A stretch of DNA of 64,000 nt from Nitrosomonadales bacterium (GCA_016214695.1 JACRNY010000001.1:992001-1056000); one strand, 5' to 3'. Shown: positions 16,228-25,251, counted from the first letter of the stretch. The notes: generated from the letters alone by a model not told the origin. Numbers and translations: made by a program.

Positions 16228-18195
16228 ATGCACAATCCGCCCGACAGGCACCCTCTGCGCACAGCGACATGGTTGCTGGGGGGGCTTGCCGCGCTGTTCC
16301 TGATCATCTGGCAGCTGCCCCCGCACCACTTCTTCGAAGGCATCTCCAAATACCAGAGCGTCCACCTTCCGGCCGAGACGCTCTCCATCGTTGTTTCCAT
16401 GCTGGTGTTCGGCGTGGCCTGGAACGCCTACAGCAGCGAACGGGCTGCGAACATCGTCATCCTGGCCTGCGCTTCGCTGGCGGTCGGCCTGATCGACTTC
16501 GCCCACATGCTGTCGTTCGCCGGCATGCCGGCGTGGGTCACCCCGTCTGATCCGGAGAAGGCGATCAACTTCTGGCTCGCGGCACGTTCCCTCTTCGCCC
16601 TGGCATTGTTGACCGTGGCCCTGCGTCCATGGACGCCGCTGGCCAGACCGAACTCCCGTTATCGGCTGCTGTTCTCGGCCATAGCCGTAAGTGCGCTCGT
16701 GTACTGGATCGGCCTGTACCATCAGGATGCATTGCCGCGCACCTTCATCGCAGGACAAGGCCTGACCGCATTCAAGATCGGAACGGAGTTCCTGATCGTC
16801 GGCATCCTCGCCGTCGCGGCCGCGATCTTCTGGCGACAGGCGCGGCGCAACAAGCCGCACGAGGCGACCGGCCTGTTCAGCGCCGCCGTCATCTCCATCC
16901 TCAGTGAATTGAGCTTCACGCTCTATTCCGATGTGACGGATGTCTTCAACCTGCTCGGACACGCCTACAAGGTCGTCGCTTACGTCATCATCTATCGCAC
17001 GGTGTTCGTCGGCAGCGTGCGCGAACCGTTCCGCCGTGTGGCCGAGGCCGAAACCTCCCTGCGCCATGCCAACCGCGCACTGAGGACTTTGAGCGCAGGG
17101 AACAAGACGCTGATCCATGCCCGCGAAGAGGCTGCGCTGCTGGATGCGATGTGCCATGCCGCAGTGGAAAAAGGCGGCTATCAACTGGCGTGGGTCGGTT
17201 TCGTGCAGCAGGACGAAGCCAGGACCATCAAACCGATGGCGTGGCATGCGGTGCAGCCGGGCTATGTCGAGTCCCTGCAACTGGACATCGCCGGCAGCAG
17301 CCCGGTCGGCAACGCCATCCGCAGCGGCAAAACCCATATCTGCCAGGACATCGCCACCGATCCCGATTTCGCCCCCTGGCGCGAGCAGGCCCTGCACTAT
17401 GGCTACCGCGCCAGCATCGCCATGCCGCTGCACGACAATGGCGCGGTATTCGGCATGATGGCGCTGTATGCCGCCACCCCGCATGCCTTCACCGCAGACG
17501 AGGTCGCACTGCTCTCGGAAATGGGCGAGGATCTCTCTTTCGGCATCCTCGGTCTGCGCATGCGCGGCGAACGCGACCGGGCGCTGGCCGAACGACAGCG
17601 CTATTTCGACCAACTGCAGGCAGGGTTGAAGGCCACGGTGGAGGCCATCGCAACCACCGTGGAGATGCGCGACCCCTATACCGCCGGACACCAGCGCCGT
17701 GTGGCCGATCTGGCCGCGGGCATCGCGGGCGAGATGCAACTGCCGCACGAGCAGGTCTACTCCATCCACCTCGCCGGCATCGTGCATGACCTGGGCAAGG
17801 TCGCCATCCCCGCGGAGATATTGAGCAAGCCGGCGCGACTGAACCCGATCGAGTATGCCTACATCAAGACCCACCCCCAGACCGGTTTCGACATCCTCAA
17901 GGACATCAGCTTCCCGTGGCCCGTCGCACAGATGGTGCTGCAGCATCACGAGAGGATGGATGGCTCGGGATATCCGCAAGGGTTGAAAGGCGACGACATC
18001 CTGCTGGAGGCGCGCATCCTCGCCGTCGCCGACGTGGTCGAGGCGATGGCCTCGCACCGCCCCTACCGCCCGGGACTCGGCATCGATACGGCGCTGGAGG
18101 AGATACGCAGCAAGCGCGGTGTGTACTACGATGCGGCGGTAGTCGATGCCACACTGCGCCTGATCCTTGAACGCGGTTACCGGCTCACCACCTGA
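16228..18195 (+). CDS. MASE3-GAF-HD-GYP signalling protein, probable c-di-GMP phosphodiesterase
   Basis: The 655-residue membrane protein starts with a MASE3-type sensor of several membrane helices (about residues 10-260, with SIVVSMLVFGVAWN). A short coiled linker leads to a GAF domain (about 290-445) and then an HD-GYP domain. HD is at 520-521, HHE at 573-575 and GYP at 581-583, so the c-di-GMP hydrolysis site looks complete. It starts eight bases after trpD and relA starts ten bases after its stop. It therefore probably shares a transcript with trpGD. The signal sensed cannot be told from the sequence. Confidence 0.9.
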   Translation: MHNPPDRHPLRTATWLLGGLAALFLIIWQLPPHHFFEGISKYQSVHLPAETLSIVVSMLVFGVAWNAYSSERAANIVILACASLAVGLIDFAHMLSFAGMPAWVTPSDPEKAINFWLAARSLFALALLTVALRPWTPLARPNSRYRLLFSAIAVSALVYWIGLYHQDALPRTFIAGQGLTAFKIGTEFLIVGILAVAAAIFWRQARRNKPHEATGLFSAAVISILSELSFTLYSDVTDVFNLLGHAYKVVAYVIIYRTVFVGSVREPFRRVAEAETSLRHANRALRTLSAGNKTLIHAREEAALLDAMCHAAVEKGGYQLAWVGFVQQDEARTIKPMAWHAVQPGYVESLQLDIAGSSPVGNAIRSGKTHICQDIATDPDFAPWREQALHYGYRASIAMPLHDNGAVFGMMALYAATPHAFTADEVALLSEMGEDLSFGILGLRMRGERDRALAERQRYFDQLQAGLKATVEAIATTVEMRDPYTAGHQRRVADLAAGIAGEMQLPHEQVYSIHLAGIVHDLGKVAIPAEILSKPARLNPIEYAYIKTHPQTGFDILKDISFPWPVAQMVLQHHERMDGSGYPQGLKGDDILLEARILAVADVVEAMASHRPYRPGLGIDTALEEIRSKRGVYYDAAVVDATLRLILERGYRLTT

Positions 18196-18205
18196 GCAGG
18201 CATCC

Positions 18206-20182
18206 ATGGTTTCCATCCAGCATCACTTTCCCCCGCTCGCCGGCGAGGACAGCGCCGACATACAGAACTGGCTGGCAGCGCTGTCCGGCGTGTTCGCCCC
18301 CGCCGAGATCGAGGTGGTGCGCAAGGCGTGCGAATTCGCCGCACCGCTCTATCACGGCAGGACCGTGGTCACCGGCACGCCGCTGTTGCAGCATGCGCTC
18401 GGCTCGGCCTCCATCCTCATCGGTCTCAACATGGACCACGAGACCATCGCCGCGACCGCCCTGCATGCCGTGCCGGAACTGCTGGAAGGATGGAACGAGA
18501 TACTGACCGAGCGCTTCGGCCGCAACGTGACCGCGATGGTTGACGGCATCTCGCGCATGGAACAGATACGCCAGTTCAGCGAGGTGCGTTCTGCCGAGAA
18601 GGATCAGGAAGCGCAGACCCAGCAGATCGAGAGTCTGCGCAAGATGCTGCTGGCGATGGTGGAAGACATCCGCGTGGTGCTGATCAAGCTCGCCGAACGC
18701 ACGCAGACGTTGCGCACACTTTCCGGCGCGTCACCCGCTCAGCAGAAGCAGGTCGCGCAGGAGACGCACAACATCTTCGGCCCGCTGGCCAACCGCCTCG
18801 GCGTGTGGCAGATCAAGTGGGAGCTGGAAGACCTCTCCATGCGCTATCTGGAGCCGGACCTCTACAAAAAGATCGCCAGGCTGCTGGACGAGCGCCGTGT
18901 CGACCGCGAGCGTTACATCACCGATGTGCTGGAACACCTGCAACAGGCGCTGACACAACACGGCATCAAGGGCGAGGTGACCGGCCGCCCGAAACACATC
19001 TACAGCATCATCAACAAGATGAAGCGCAAGCAGCTGGACTTCGACCAGCTCTACGACGTGCGCGCGGTGCGCATCCTGGTCGAGGATGTCGAGCAATGTT
19101 ATGCCGCACTCTCCATCGTGCACGAGTTGTGGGTGCCGATTCAGAAGGAGTTCGACGACTACATCGCGCGTCCCAAACCCAACGGCTACCGTTCGCTGCA
19201 CACCGCCGTGCTCGGCCCGCGCGAGCTCTCGGTAGAAGTGCAGATCCGCACGCAGCAGATGCACCACGATTCCGAACTCGGCGTCGCCGCGCACTGGCGC
19301 TACAAGGAGAACAGGAAGTCCGAAGGCGGCGTGGACGAGAAGATCGCCTGGCTGCGCCAGATCCTGGCATGGAAGGCCGAACTGGCCGACAGCGGCGAGA
19401 TGCAGGAACAGTTCCGCAACCAACTGCTGCAGGACCGCGTGTATGTGCTGACCCCGCAGGGCAAGGTGATCGACCTGCCCAAGGGCGCGACGCCGGTGGA
19501 CTTCGCCTATGTGCTGCACACCGACCTCGGCCACCGCACACGCGGCGCCAAGGTGGACGGCAGCATCGTGCCGCTCAACTACAAACTGCAGACCGGCCAG
19601 CGCGTGGAGATACTCACCACCAAGGTGGGCGCGCCCAGCCGCGACTGGCTGTCGCCGCAACTCGGCTTCCTGAAGAATTCGCGCGCCCGCGCCAAGGTGC
19701 GCCACTGGTTCTCCACCCAGAACCTCGACGCGAGCATCGCCGAAGGCCGCACCATTCTCGACCGCGAACTGCATCGCCTCGGTGTGACGGACATCAACCA
19801 GGAAAAACTCGCCCAGCGCCTGCGCTTCAACAAGCTCGACGAACTGCTCGCCGCCATCGGCCGCGACGAAGTCAAACAGAACCGCATCGCCACCGCCGTG
19901 CAGCAGGAAGCGCCGACCAAGGCCGTCATCCCCGCCAAGGTGGTCGCGCAAAGACCCGCCGCACCGCACACCTCATCCAGCGGCGTGCTCATCGAAGGCG
20001 TCGGCGGACTCACCGTACGCATGGCCAAATGCTGCAAACCCGAACCGCCCGACCGCATCGTCGGCTACACCACGCGGCTCGGCATCACCCTGCATCGCGT
20101 GGATTGCAGTTGTGTGCAGCGGATGCCGCAGGACAGGAGGGATCGGTTGTTGGAGGCGGCGTGGGCGGTGAAGAAGGTTTGA
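18206..20182 (+). CDS. relA: ppGpp synthetase RelA, apparently lacking the C-terminal ACT domain
   Basis: RelA makes (p)ppGpp on stalled ribosomes. The N-terminal hydrolase-like domain has lost the HD pair (ALHAVPEL where SpoT has HD-ED), so it should not degrade ppGpp. The synthetase domain is intact with EFDDYIA and PKPNGYRSLHT, followed by a TGS domain (VYVLTPQGKVIDLP). A zinc-finger-like region ends the protein (MAKCCKP...HRVDCSC). The usual ACT/RRM domain is missing: 658 residues against about 740 typical. A REP-like palindrome and a dispersed repeat begin within about 50 bases of the stop. I chose the ATG at 18206 over a TTG at 18167 that lies inside the previous gene. Confidence 0.9.
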   Translation: MVSIQHHFPPLAGEDSADIQNWLAALSGVFAPAEIEVVRKACEFAAPLYHGRTVVTGTPLLQHALGSASILIGLNMDHETIAATALHAVPELLEGWNEILTERFGRNVTAMVDGISRMEQIRQFSEVRSAEKDQEAQTQQIESLRKMLLAMVEDIRVVLIKLAERTQTLRTLSGASPAQQKQVAQETHNIFGPLANRLGVWQIKWELEDLSMRYLEPDLYKKIARLLDERRVDRERYITDVLEHLQQALTQHGIKGEVTGRPKHIYSIINKMKRKQLDFDQLYDVRAVRILVEDVEQCYAALSIVHELWVPIQKEFDDYIARPKPNGYRSLHTAVLGPRELSVEVQIRTQQMHHDSELGVAAHWRYKENRKSEGGVDEKIAWLRQILAWKAELADSGEMQEQFRNQLLQDRVYVLTPQGKVIDLPKGATPVDFAYVLHTDLGHRTRGAKVDGSIVPLNYKLQTGQRVEILTTKVGAPSRDWLSPQLGFLKNSRARAKVRHWFSTQNLDASIAEGRTILDRELHRLGVTDINQEKLAQRLRFNKLDELLAAIGRDEVKQNRIATAVQQEAPTKAVIPAKVVAQRPAAPHTSSSGVLIEGVGGLTVRMAKCCKPEPPDRIVGYTTRLGITLHRVDCSCVQRMPQDRRDRLLEAAWAVKKV

Positions 20183-20221
20183 TCGCGCGCTGGCTGTGAA
20201 ACCGTCCAGGGTAGCCGACAG

Positions 20222-20262
20222 CTAAGCCGTTCGTGGTGAGCTTGTCGAACCATGAGCGGCTG
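20222..20262. repeat. REP-like palindrome
   Basis: The segment contains GTTCGTGGTGAGCTTGTCGAAC, closely related to the REP family that reads TTCGACAGGCTCAG at 21525-21615 in this window. It lies just after the shortened relA. Confidence 0.5.
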
Positions 20263-20278
20263 GGTTCATAGATTGCCG

Positions 20279-20531
20279 AGGGTTGCCCGGCAGCAAGTCA
20301 CTTTTCTTGTCTTGCCAAGAAAAGTGACCAAAAGAAGTCGCCCCCGATGCGCCGCCCCTTCGGGGTTCCCTGCGTTGCTCGACTGGTCAGGCGGCTGCGG
20401 AACTCGCGCTTCGCGCTCAGACAGTCCTCGCCGAAATCCCCTGACCAGCCTCCGCTACTCGGCGGACGCACAGGGGAAGGAAAGTCAAAAGCAAAAAACA
20501 TGGCGGGCATTGCCCGCCATGTTTCAGTTTG
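20279..20531 (+). repeat. Structured dispersed repeat, copy 1
   Basis: About 250 bases match, imperfectly and in inverted orientation, the segment 21211-21490. Shared landmarks in order are: CAGCAAGTCAC, a hairpin CTTTTCTTG..CCAAGAAAAG, GCGCCGCCCCTTCGGGG, GGACGCACAGGGGAAGG, and a final hairpin ATGGCGGGCA-T-TGCCCGCCAT. Open frames across it (for example the one encoding VARQQVTFLVLPRK) are products of the repeat and not genes. The two copies flank the HEPN-like gene. Confidence 0.75.
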
Positions 20532-20592
20532 ATAGGCAAAGTAACTTGACTCCGGTACATTCATTACTTGCCTCTAATTTAGGTGGGCTGCC

Positions 20593-21162
20593 ATGAAAAA
20601 AACCATAGTGGTTAATGGAATTGCCATTGGTGAGGTTGAGGCGACTGGCGATTTGATACTTGATGCAAAATTAGCCCAAGAATATTTAAATAATAAGGGG
20701 TTACTTAAGCAGCGCTCTCTTGCTGGAGAAATCTTTAGCACTGCCCAAGCGTTTGCGAATACATCCGCCTATCTCTATGAGAACGGGCTAAAGAAGCAAC
20801 CAAGCAAGGGCACGAGTATCGTGCCGTTCGTCGTGAACTCAGCTTTTGCGATTGAACTGTATTTGAAAGCACTAGGAAAAAAGCATCACGTAACCCTCAG
20901 AGGTCACGAGCTTCTTAAGCTATACAAAACTCTTCCAAGAACTGCTCTTGTGGAAATTGAAGAAGCCATCCCCAGATGCGCCAAAGAACGAAGACTAGGT
21001 AATTCTCCAAACTTTGTTGAATACCTTAAGGAGCTAAATAGCGCCTTTGTCGACTGGCGCTATATTTTTGAAAAATCCCAATCTGGGCCAATTCACATAG
21101 AGCCCACTATTTTTGTTATGCAAGTACTGCATGAAGCATTTCGCTCTCAAGTGAAGGTCTAA
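20593..21162 (+). CDS. HEPN-like protein of unknown function
   Basis: The 189-residue product has a helical central part with AFAIELYLKALG (residues 84-95) and RGHELLKLYKTLP (103-115), then FVDWRYIFE (152-160). This resembles HEPN proteins, several of which are RNases in toxin-antitoxin or defence settings. The usual RX4-6H catalytic motif is not clear. The gene is much more AT-rich than its neighbours and sits alone between two inverted repeats, which suggests it moved in as a cassette. No antitoxin-like partner is adjacent. Confidence 0.6.
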   Translation: MKKTIVVNGIAIGEVEATGDLILDAKLAQEYLNNKGLLKQRSLAGEIFSTAQAFANTSAYLYENGLKKQPSKGTSIVPFVVNSAFAIELYLKALGKKHHVTLRGHELLKLYKTLPRTALVEIEEAIPRCAKERRLGNSPNFVEYLKELNSAFVDWRYIFEKSQSGPIHIEPTIFVMQVLHEAFRSQVKV

Positions 21163-21210
21163 TCTTCATTAAGTGAACATGCACGGCGCAATCCATATTG
21201 CTCTGTATGA

Positions 21211-21490
21211 AATAACATGGCGGGCAATGCCCGCCATGTTTGCTTTTTGCTTTTGACTTTCCTTCCCCTGTGCGTCCGCCGAGTAGCGCAGGACAGGCGG
21301 GGGCAGTCCGACGAATATGTTTGAGCACGTGACCGCGCAGCGGGTCGTGCGAGTTTATGAGGAGGCCCGGCTGTTCGAGCAACGCAGGGAACCCCGAAGG
21401 GGCGGCGCACCGGGGGCGCCCTCTTTTGGTTACTTTTCTCGGCAAGACGAGAAAAGTAACTTGCTGTCGGGCAACCCCCGACGGTTTTGG
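21211..21490 (-). repeat. Structured dispersed repeat, copy 2 (inverted)
   Basis: This is the inverted partner of copy 1. The order of landmarks is reversed: ATGGCGGGCA palindrome first, then CCTTCCCCTG, the CGCAGCGGG region, CCCCGAAGGGGCGGCGC, and the CTTTTCTCG..CGAGAAAAG hairpin. The middle differs from copy 1, so the two are family members rather than a recent exact duplication. Confidence 0.75.
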
Positions 21491-21523
21491 CTTTGATTGA
21501 ACATACAGCACGCCGCTTCGCGG

Positions 21524-21614
21524 CGACCCTTCGACAGGCTCAGGGCGAACGGTCTCAGGTGATCATGCTTCGACAGGCCTGTCCTGAGCAACGTCGAAGG
21601 GCTCAGCACGAACG
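21524..21614. repeat. REP-like sequences
   Basis: Two copies of a CTTCGACAGG.CTGAG/CAGGG-type motif (CCTTCGACAGGCTCAGGGCG and the related CTTCGACAGGCCTGTCCTGA) occur between the dispersed repeat and the epimerase gene. No gene is visible in the rest of this 450-base spacer. Confidence 0.6.
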
Positions 21615-21615
21615 A

Positions 21616-22476
21616 CTAAGGTTTCTTCAACAAATCCATCACCGTCGAATACCTCAACCTCACCCCCAACTCCCCCTTCATCCTCCGGTTCATCAGCCGC
21701 CGCGATTCGTTCATGAACGACAGCAGTGATTCCGGCAGCACTCGCTGCGCCTCGGCGCGGCCGATACGCGGCGGTCGCGGCAGGTTGTGTGCATCCGCCA
21801 CAGTATCGAAGTAGTCGCCCATCTTCATCACACCATCGTCGCTGGCGTGATACACGCGATTCGGTTTGCCGCGCTGCAGCGCGGCAACGACGATGCGCGC
21901 GAGGTCGTCGGCGTGGATGTGATTGGTGTAGCCGTCTTCTGCCGCGACGAGGGCGGGTGTGCCGGAACGGATACGTTCCAGCGGCAGACGCTCGGCGGCA
22001 TAGATACCCGGCACGCGCAGGATGCCGGCTTGCACGCCGTTGCGCTCGGCCCAATCGCGGATCTGCCTTTCGGCATCGACGCGGCGTTGCGCCCTCGCCG
22101 TTTGCGGATGCAGCGGGTGGGTCTCGTCCACCTGCGCACCGCCGCAATCGCCATACACCCCGCTGGTGCTGATGTAGAGGAGCCGCCGGGGAAGTTCGCC
22201 GTGCGAGAGCGCGGCGAGCAGGTGGCGGGTACGGGTGTCGCGTTCGCCTGCATTCGGGGGCGGCGCAAGGTGCAGCACGGCATCGGCCAGCCCGGCGATG
22301 CGGCGCAGGCTGGCGCGGCCATCAAGATCGCCGACGATTGGGGTGATGCCTGCGGCGCGCAGCCTGGTAGCACGCGCCGGATCGCGCACCAGCCCGAACA
22401 GGCGGTAGTGCGGTCGCAACAAAGGGGCGGTGCGCAGGGCGATGTCGCCGCAGCCGACAAGGAGCAAACGTCTCAT
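21616..22476 (-). CDS. NAD-dependent epimerase/dehydratase family protein
   Basis: The 286 residues start with a Rossmann fingerprint (LLLVGCGDIAL) and continue with the extended SDR pattern: DLDGRASLRRIAGLADAVLHLAPP, then YISTSGVYGDCGG, then RVPGIY. The usual YxxxK pair is not obvious, since YGDCG is followed by no lysine at the expected spacing. Substrate is unknown. I chose the internal ATG over an upstream GTG because the fold begins directly after it. It diverges from the reductase gene with about 50 bases between starts. Confidence 0.82.
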   Translation of the reverse strand: MRRLLLVGCGDIALRTAPLLRPHYRLFGLVRDPARATRLRAAGITPIVGDLDGRASLRRIAGLADAVLHLAPPPNAGERDTRTRHLLAALSHGELPRRLLYISTSGVYGDCGGAQVDETHPLHPQTARAQRRVDAERQIRDWAERNGVQAGILRVPGIYAAERLPLERIRSGTPALVAAEDGYTNHIHADDLARIVVAALQRGKPNRVYHASDDGVMKMGDYFDTVADAHNLPRPPRIGRAEAQRVLPESLLSFMNESRRLMNRRMKGELGVRLRYSTVMDLLKKP

Positions 22477-22525
22477 GGCCGGATTATGCGTTAAAATCAC
22501 TGCCTTTATTCAACCGGACAGCACC

Positions 22526-23527
22526 ATGAGCTTCAAGACCACCATCCATCCCAGCAACCACTCTTTTCCCATCGACAAGGACGAAACCATCCTCGAAGCC
22601 GCCCTGGATCACGGCCTGACGCTGCCTTACAGCTGCCGCAACGGCGCCTGTGGCGTGTGCAAGGGCAAAGTGTTGAGCGGTTCGGTGGACCATGGCAAGG
22701 CACAGGCCTTTGCCCTGAGCGAGGAAGAGAAGGCTGCGGGCATGGCACTGTTCTGCTGCGCCAAGCCGCTGTCCGACCTGGTGATCGAGAGCCACGAGGT
22801 GACGACCGCGCAGGATATCCCGGTGAAGACATTGCCCTGCCGCGTCGAGAAGATGGTCAAGCTGTCGGAAGACGTGATGGCGCTGTACCTGCGGATCCCC
22901 GCCAACGAGCGCCTGCAGTTCCTCGCCGGACAATACATCGACATACTGCAGAAGGAAGGCAAGCCGCGCAGCTTCTCGCTGGCCAATGCCCCGCATGACG
23001 ACGAGCTGCTGGAGCTGCATGTGCGCAACATCCCCGGCGGCACTTTCACCCAGCATGTGTTCAACGGGATGAAGGAACGCGACATCATGCGCATCAAGGG
23101 CCCTCTCGGCACCTTCTGCCTGCACGAGGATTCGCCCAAACCTATCGTCTTCGTCGCCAGCGGCACCGGCTTCGCCCCGGTCAAGGCGATCATCGAACAT
23201 GCGCTGCATATCGGCTTCAGGCGCGAGATGCATTTCTACTGGGGCGTGCGCACACAGGCCGACCTGTACATGCTGGACAAGGTGAAGGAGTGGGAGGCGC
23301 ACGGCATCAAGTTCACTCCCGTCGTCTCGGACGAACAATGGGGCGGCCGCATGGGCTTCGTGCATCAGGCGGTGCTGGATGACTTCAAGGACCTGTCCGG
23401 TTACATGGTGTACGCCTGCGGCGCGCCGGTGGTGGTGGAGGCGGCGCATCGCGAGTTCACCGGCCAGCGCGGCCTGCCGAACGATGCGTTCTATTCGGAT
23501 GCGTTCACTTTCGTGCCGAAGACTTGA
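22526..23527 (+). CDS. Ferredoxin-NAD(P)H flavin reductase (AscD/RfbI-like)
   Basis: The 334-residue protein fuses a plant-type 2Fe-2S domain (C37, C42, C45 and C77 or C78) to an FAD/NAD reductase module (RSFSLAN for FAD, VASGTGFAPVKAI for NAD). Proteins of this layout are annotated as CDP-6-deoxy-3,4-glucoseen reductase. In betaproteobacteria without dideoxysugar genes they more likely serve as general electron carriers, for example to oxygenases. No sugar pathway is adjacent here. The start follows a short AT-rich leader. Confidence 0.88.
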   Translation: MSFKTTIHPSNHSFPIDKDETILEAALDHGLTLPYSCRNGACGVCKGKVLSGSVDHGKAQAFALSEEEKAAGMALFCCAKPLSDLVIESHEVTTAQDIPVKTLPCRVEKMVKLSEDVMALYLRIPANERLQFLAGQYIDILQKEGKPRSFSLANAPHDDELLELHVRNIPGGTFTQHVFNGMKERDIMRIKGPLGTFCLHEDSPKPIVFVASGTGFAPVKAIIEHALHIGFRREMHFYWGVRTQADLYMLDKVKEWEAHGIKFTPVVSDEQWGGRMGFVHQAVLDDFKDLSGYMVYACGAPVVVEAAHREFTGQRGLPNDAFYSDAFTFVPKT

Positions 23528-23543
23528 TCAGGTCCCGACTCGC

Positions 23544-23924
23544 TCATTTCGCCTGCTTGCCAGAGCGGTTGGCCCAGTAGATGAGATTGGGCTGGACCGC
23601 AACGAAACGCGCGTCTTCACGCACCAGGTCTGCCATCTCTCCCGGACCGGGATCGTTCTGCAGGATCAGCAGGAAGGTCTCGCCACCCAGGGCATTGAGT
23701 TCCCTGATGCCGAACCTCCCGTATCGCTCGGTGATGACGCTTTCGCCCACATCGGGCGCCAGGGTGACCAGGTATTCATCCGGCACGCGCGCCTGGCGGT
23801 CTGCCAGATCATGGCTGGTCTGCGCGGTTGGAGGAACAGCGACCGGAGCGCGCGTGCATGCCGGGACCGTGATCAACATTGCACCGACCAGCGCCAACGA
23901 AACAGCGTTCACCTTGCGCTCCAT
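23544..23924 (-). CDS. Small lipoprotein with a subtilase propeptide (I9)-like fold
   Basis: The 126-residue product has a signal peptide ending in a lipobox (LITVPAC, C23), so it should be anchored in a membrane and face the periplasm. The mature part shows EYLVTLAP, a middle helix, and REDARFVAVQPNLIYW at the end, the pattern of peptidase inhibitor I9 domains in subtilisin propeptides. No subtilase gene lies nearby. The chosen ATG has GGAG six bases upstream; a longer frame upstream has no such site. It might inhibit a serine protease in the envelope; this is inference from fold similarity. Confidence 0.65.
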   Translation of the reverse strand: MERKVNAVSLALVGAMLITVPACTRAPVAVPPTAQTSHDLADRQARVPDEYLVTLAPDVGESVITERYGRFGIRELNALGGETFLLILQNDPGPGEMADLVREDARFVAVQPNLIYWANRSGKQAK

Positions 23925-24025
23925 CCACTTCTCCCGATATACCGCCGACAACAGATTGAGAATCGATACTGGCTGTGCCAGTGCTGCGAACTCTAACAGC
24001 ACCGTTCAGGATGGGATATAGGCCA

Positions 24026-24053
24026 AAAGATATAGAACCCCGTCTATATCTTT
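24026..24053 (-). terminator. Hairpin after hemY, possible terminator
   Basis: Perfect 11-base arms (AAAGATATAGA / TCTATATCTTT) flank six bases, and on the minus strand the stem runs into TTTT. It lies between the end of hemY and the lipoprotein gene. The stem is AT-rich, so termination may be weak; an operator is another possibility. Confidence 0.45.
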
Positions 24054-24081
24054 CAATCGGAAATGCGCGATAGCTCGCGGC

Positions 24082-25251
24082 TTACTGCACCTGAGACGCC
24101 TTCTGGAAGTAAGCGAGCGCTTGTTCCTGCTTGCCCATCTGCTCGGCCAGCCGGCCCAGCGCGGTATAGGCGGCGCTGCTGGACCTCAGGCTGAGGCTGG
24201 CATCGAGATAGCTCTGCGCTTTGCCCCACAGTTTCTGGTGCATGCAAAGCTTGCCCAGTGCCAGCAACAGCCCGGCATCATCAGTGTGTTCTGTCAGCCA
24301 GCGCTCAGCCTGTTCGATCTGCGCGATGTTGTTCTCGCTCGAACATTCCCCGAACAGGGTGACCAATTCGCTGTCCCACTGTGAGTCGAGGCTCTCGGTC
24401 AGCAACTGCTGCGCGCTGCGGCAGTCGCCCAGCCTGCCGAACGCCTGTGCTGCGGCGGCGGCGATCTTGCTGCGCCGCTTCAGTTCGCTCGGAATCGATT
24501 TCCACAGCATGCGCAATGCCGGCAGGTCGGTCGTCTGGGCCGCCAGTTTCTCCAGCCAGGCCTGCTGGCGCATCTGCACGGCGACGACCTTGTCGATGGC
24601 ATTGCGCTTCTCCAGCTGCGTCATCACTTCCAGCACGGCATCCCAGTTGCGCGCCTGCTGCTGCGCCTTCAGTTCCAGGCTCAGTGCGCCGATGTGTTTG
24701 TGCATGCCCGTGTCGCTCAGCTCTTTCAGTGAGTTGAGCGCGGATTGGGGCTGCTTCTGGTCAAGCAGGAATTCGGTCTTCGCCATCAGTCGCATGGTCG
24801 ATTCGCCCACGCTCTTGCCCTCGGCCTGGGCAAGATAGGCGTCGCGTTTGTCGAATTCCCGCAATTCATGTGCAGCACGTGCCGCGACGATCGGATTCAG
24901 GCCGGAGTTCTCGCCCAGTTCCATGGCGCGCACCGCTGCCTTCTCGGCTGCCGCATAGCGTCCCTCGAAATAGGCCTGCAACGCCTCCATCATCGCCGAG
25001 CGCCCCTTGCTGGCAGCGCGCTCCTCGCGGAAGCTGCGCACATATTCCGGCAACTGCAGCGTGACGAAGGCGAGCCGCACGAGCAGATAGACCAGCACAA
25101 AGAGGGCGAACAGCGCGAATGCGAACAACGTCAGCGACATCTCCATCCTGTAGGGCGGATAGACGAACTGCACATAACCCGGATTGCGCGCAGCCATCGT
25201 CACCGCGACCGCGGCGGCGAACAGGCCGACCAGCCAGAGCAACCACTTCAT
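24082..25251 (-). CDS. hemY: HemY-like TPR membrane protein
   Basis: The 389-residue protein has two N-terminal membrane helices (about residues 3-20 and 40-62), the HemY_N region with ARNPGYVQF, and a long TPR-rich cytoplasmic or periplasmic domain. HemY of proteobacteria is encoded with hemCDX and is thought to support late haem synthesis. It is not the protoporphyrinogen oxidase of the same name in Gram-positives. It is the last gene of the hemCDXY cluster and overlaps hemX by four bases. Confidence 0.9.
   Translation of the reverse strand: MKWLLWLVGLFAAAVAVTMAARNPGYVQFVYPPYRMEMSLTLFAFALFALFVLVYLLVRLAFVTLQLPEYVRSFREERAASKGRSAMMEALQAYFEGRYAAAEKAAVRAMELGENSGLNPIVAARAAHELREFDKRDAYLAQAEGKSVGESTMRLMAKTEFLLDQKQPQSALNSLKELSDTGMHKHIGALSLELKAQQQARNWDAVLEVMTQLEKRNAIDKVVAVQMRQQAWLEKLAAQTTDLPALRMLWKSIPSELKRRSKIAAAAAQAFGRLGDCRSAQQLLTESLDSQWDSELVTLFGECSSENNIAQIEQAERWLTEHTDDAGLLLALGKLCMHQKLWGKAQSYLDASLSLRSSSAAYTALGRLAEQMGKQEQALAYFQKASQVQ

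Noticed and set aside
16102..18216. 704-residue open frame on the minus strand opposite the HD-GYP gene
   Set aside because: It is a by-product of high GC and the codon pattern of the real gene on the plus strand. It is rich in His, Arg and Gly without any recognisable domain.
20252..20596. Open frame with the sequence VARQQVTFLVLPRK and a similar one at 21116-21511
   Set aside because: Both are translations of the dispersed repeat, with no ribosome binding site and with hairpins throughout.
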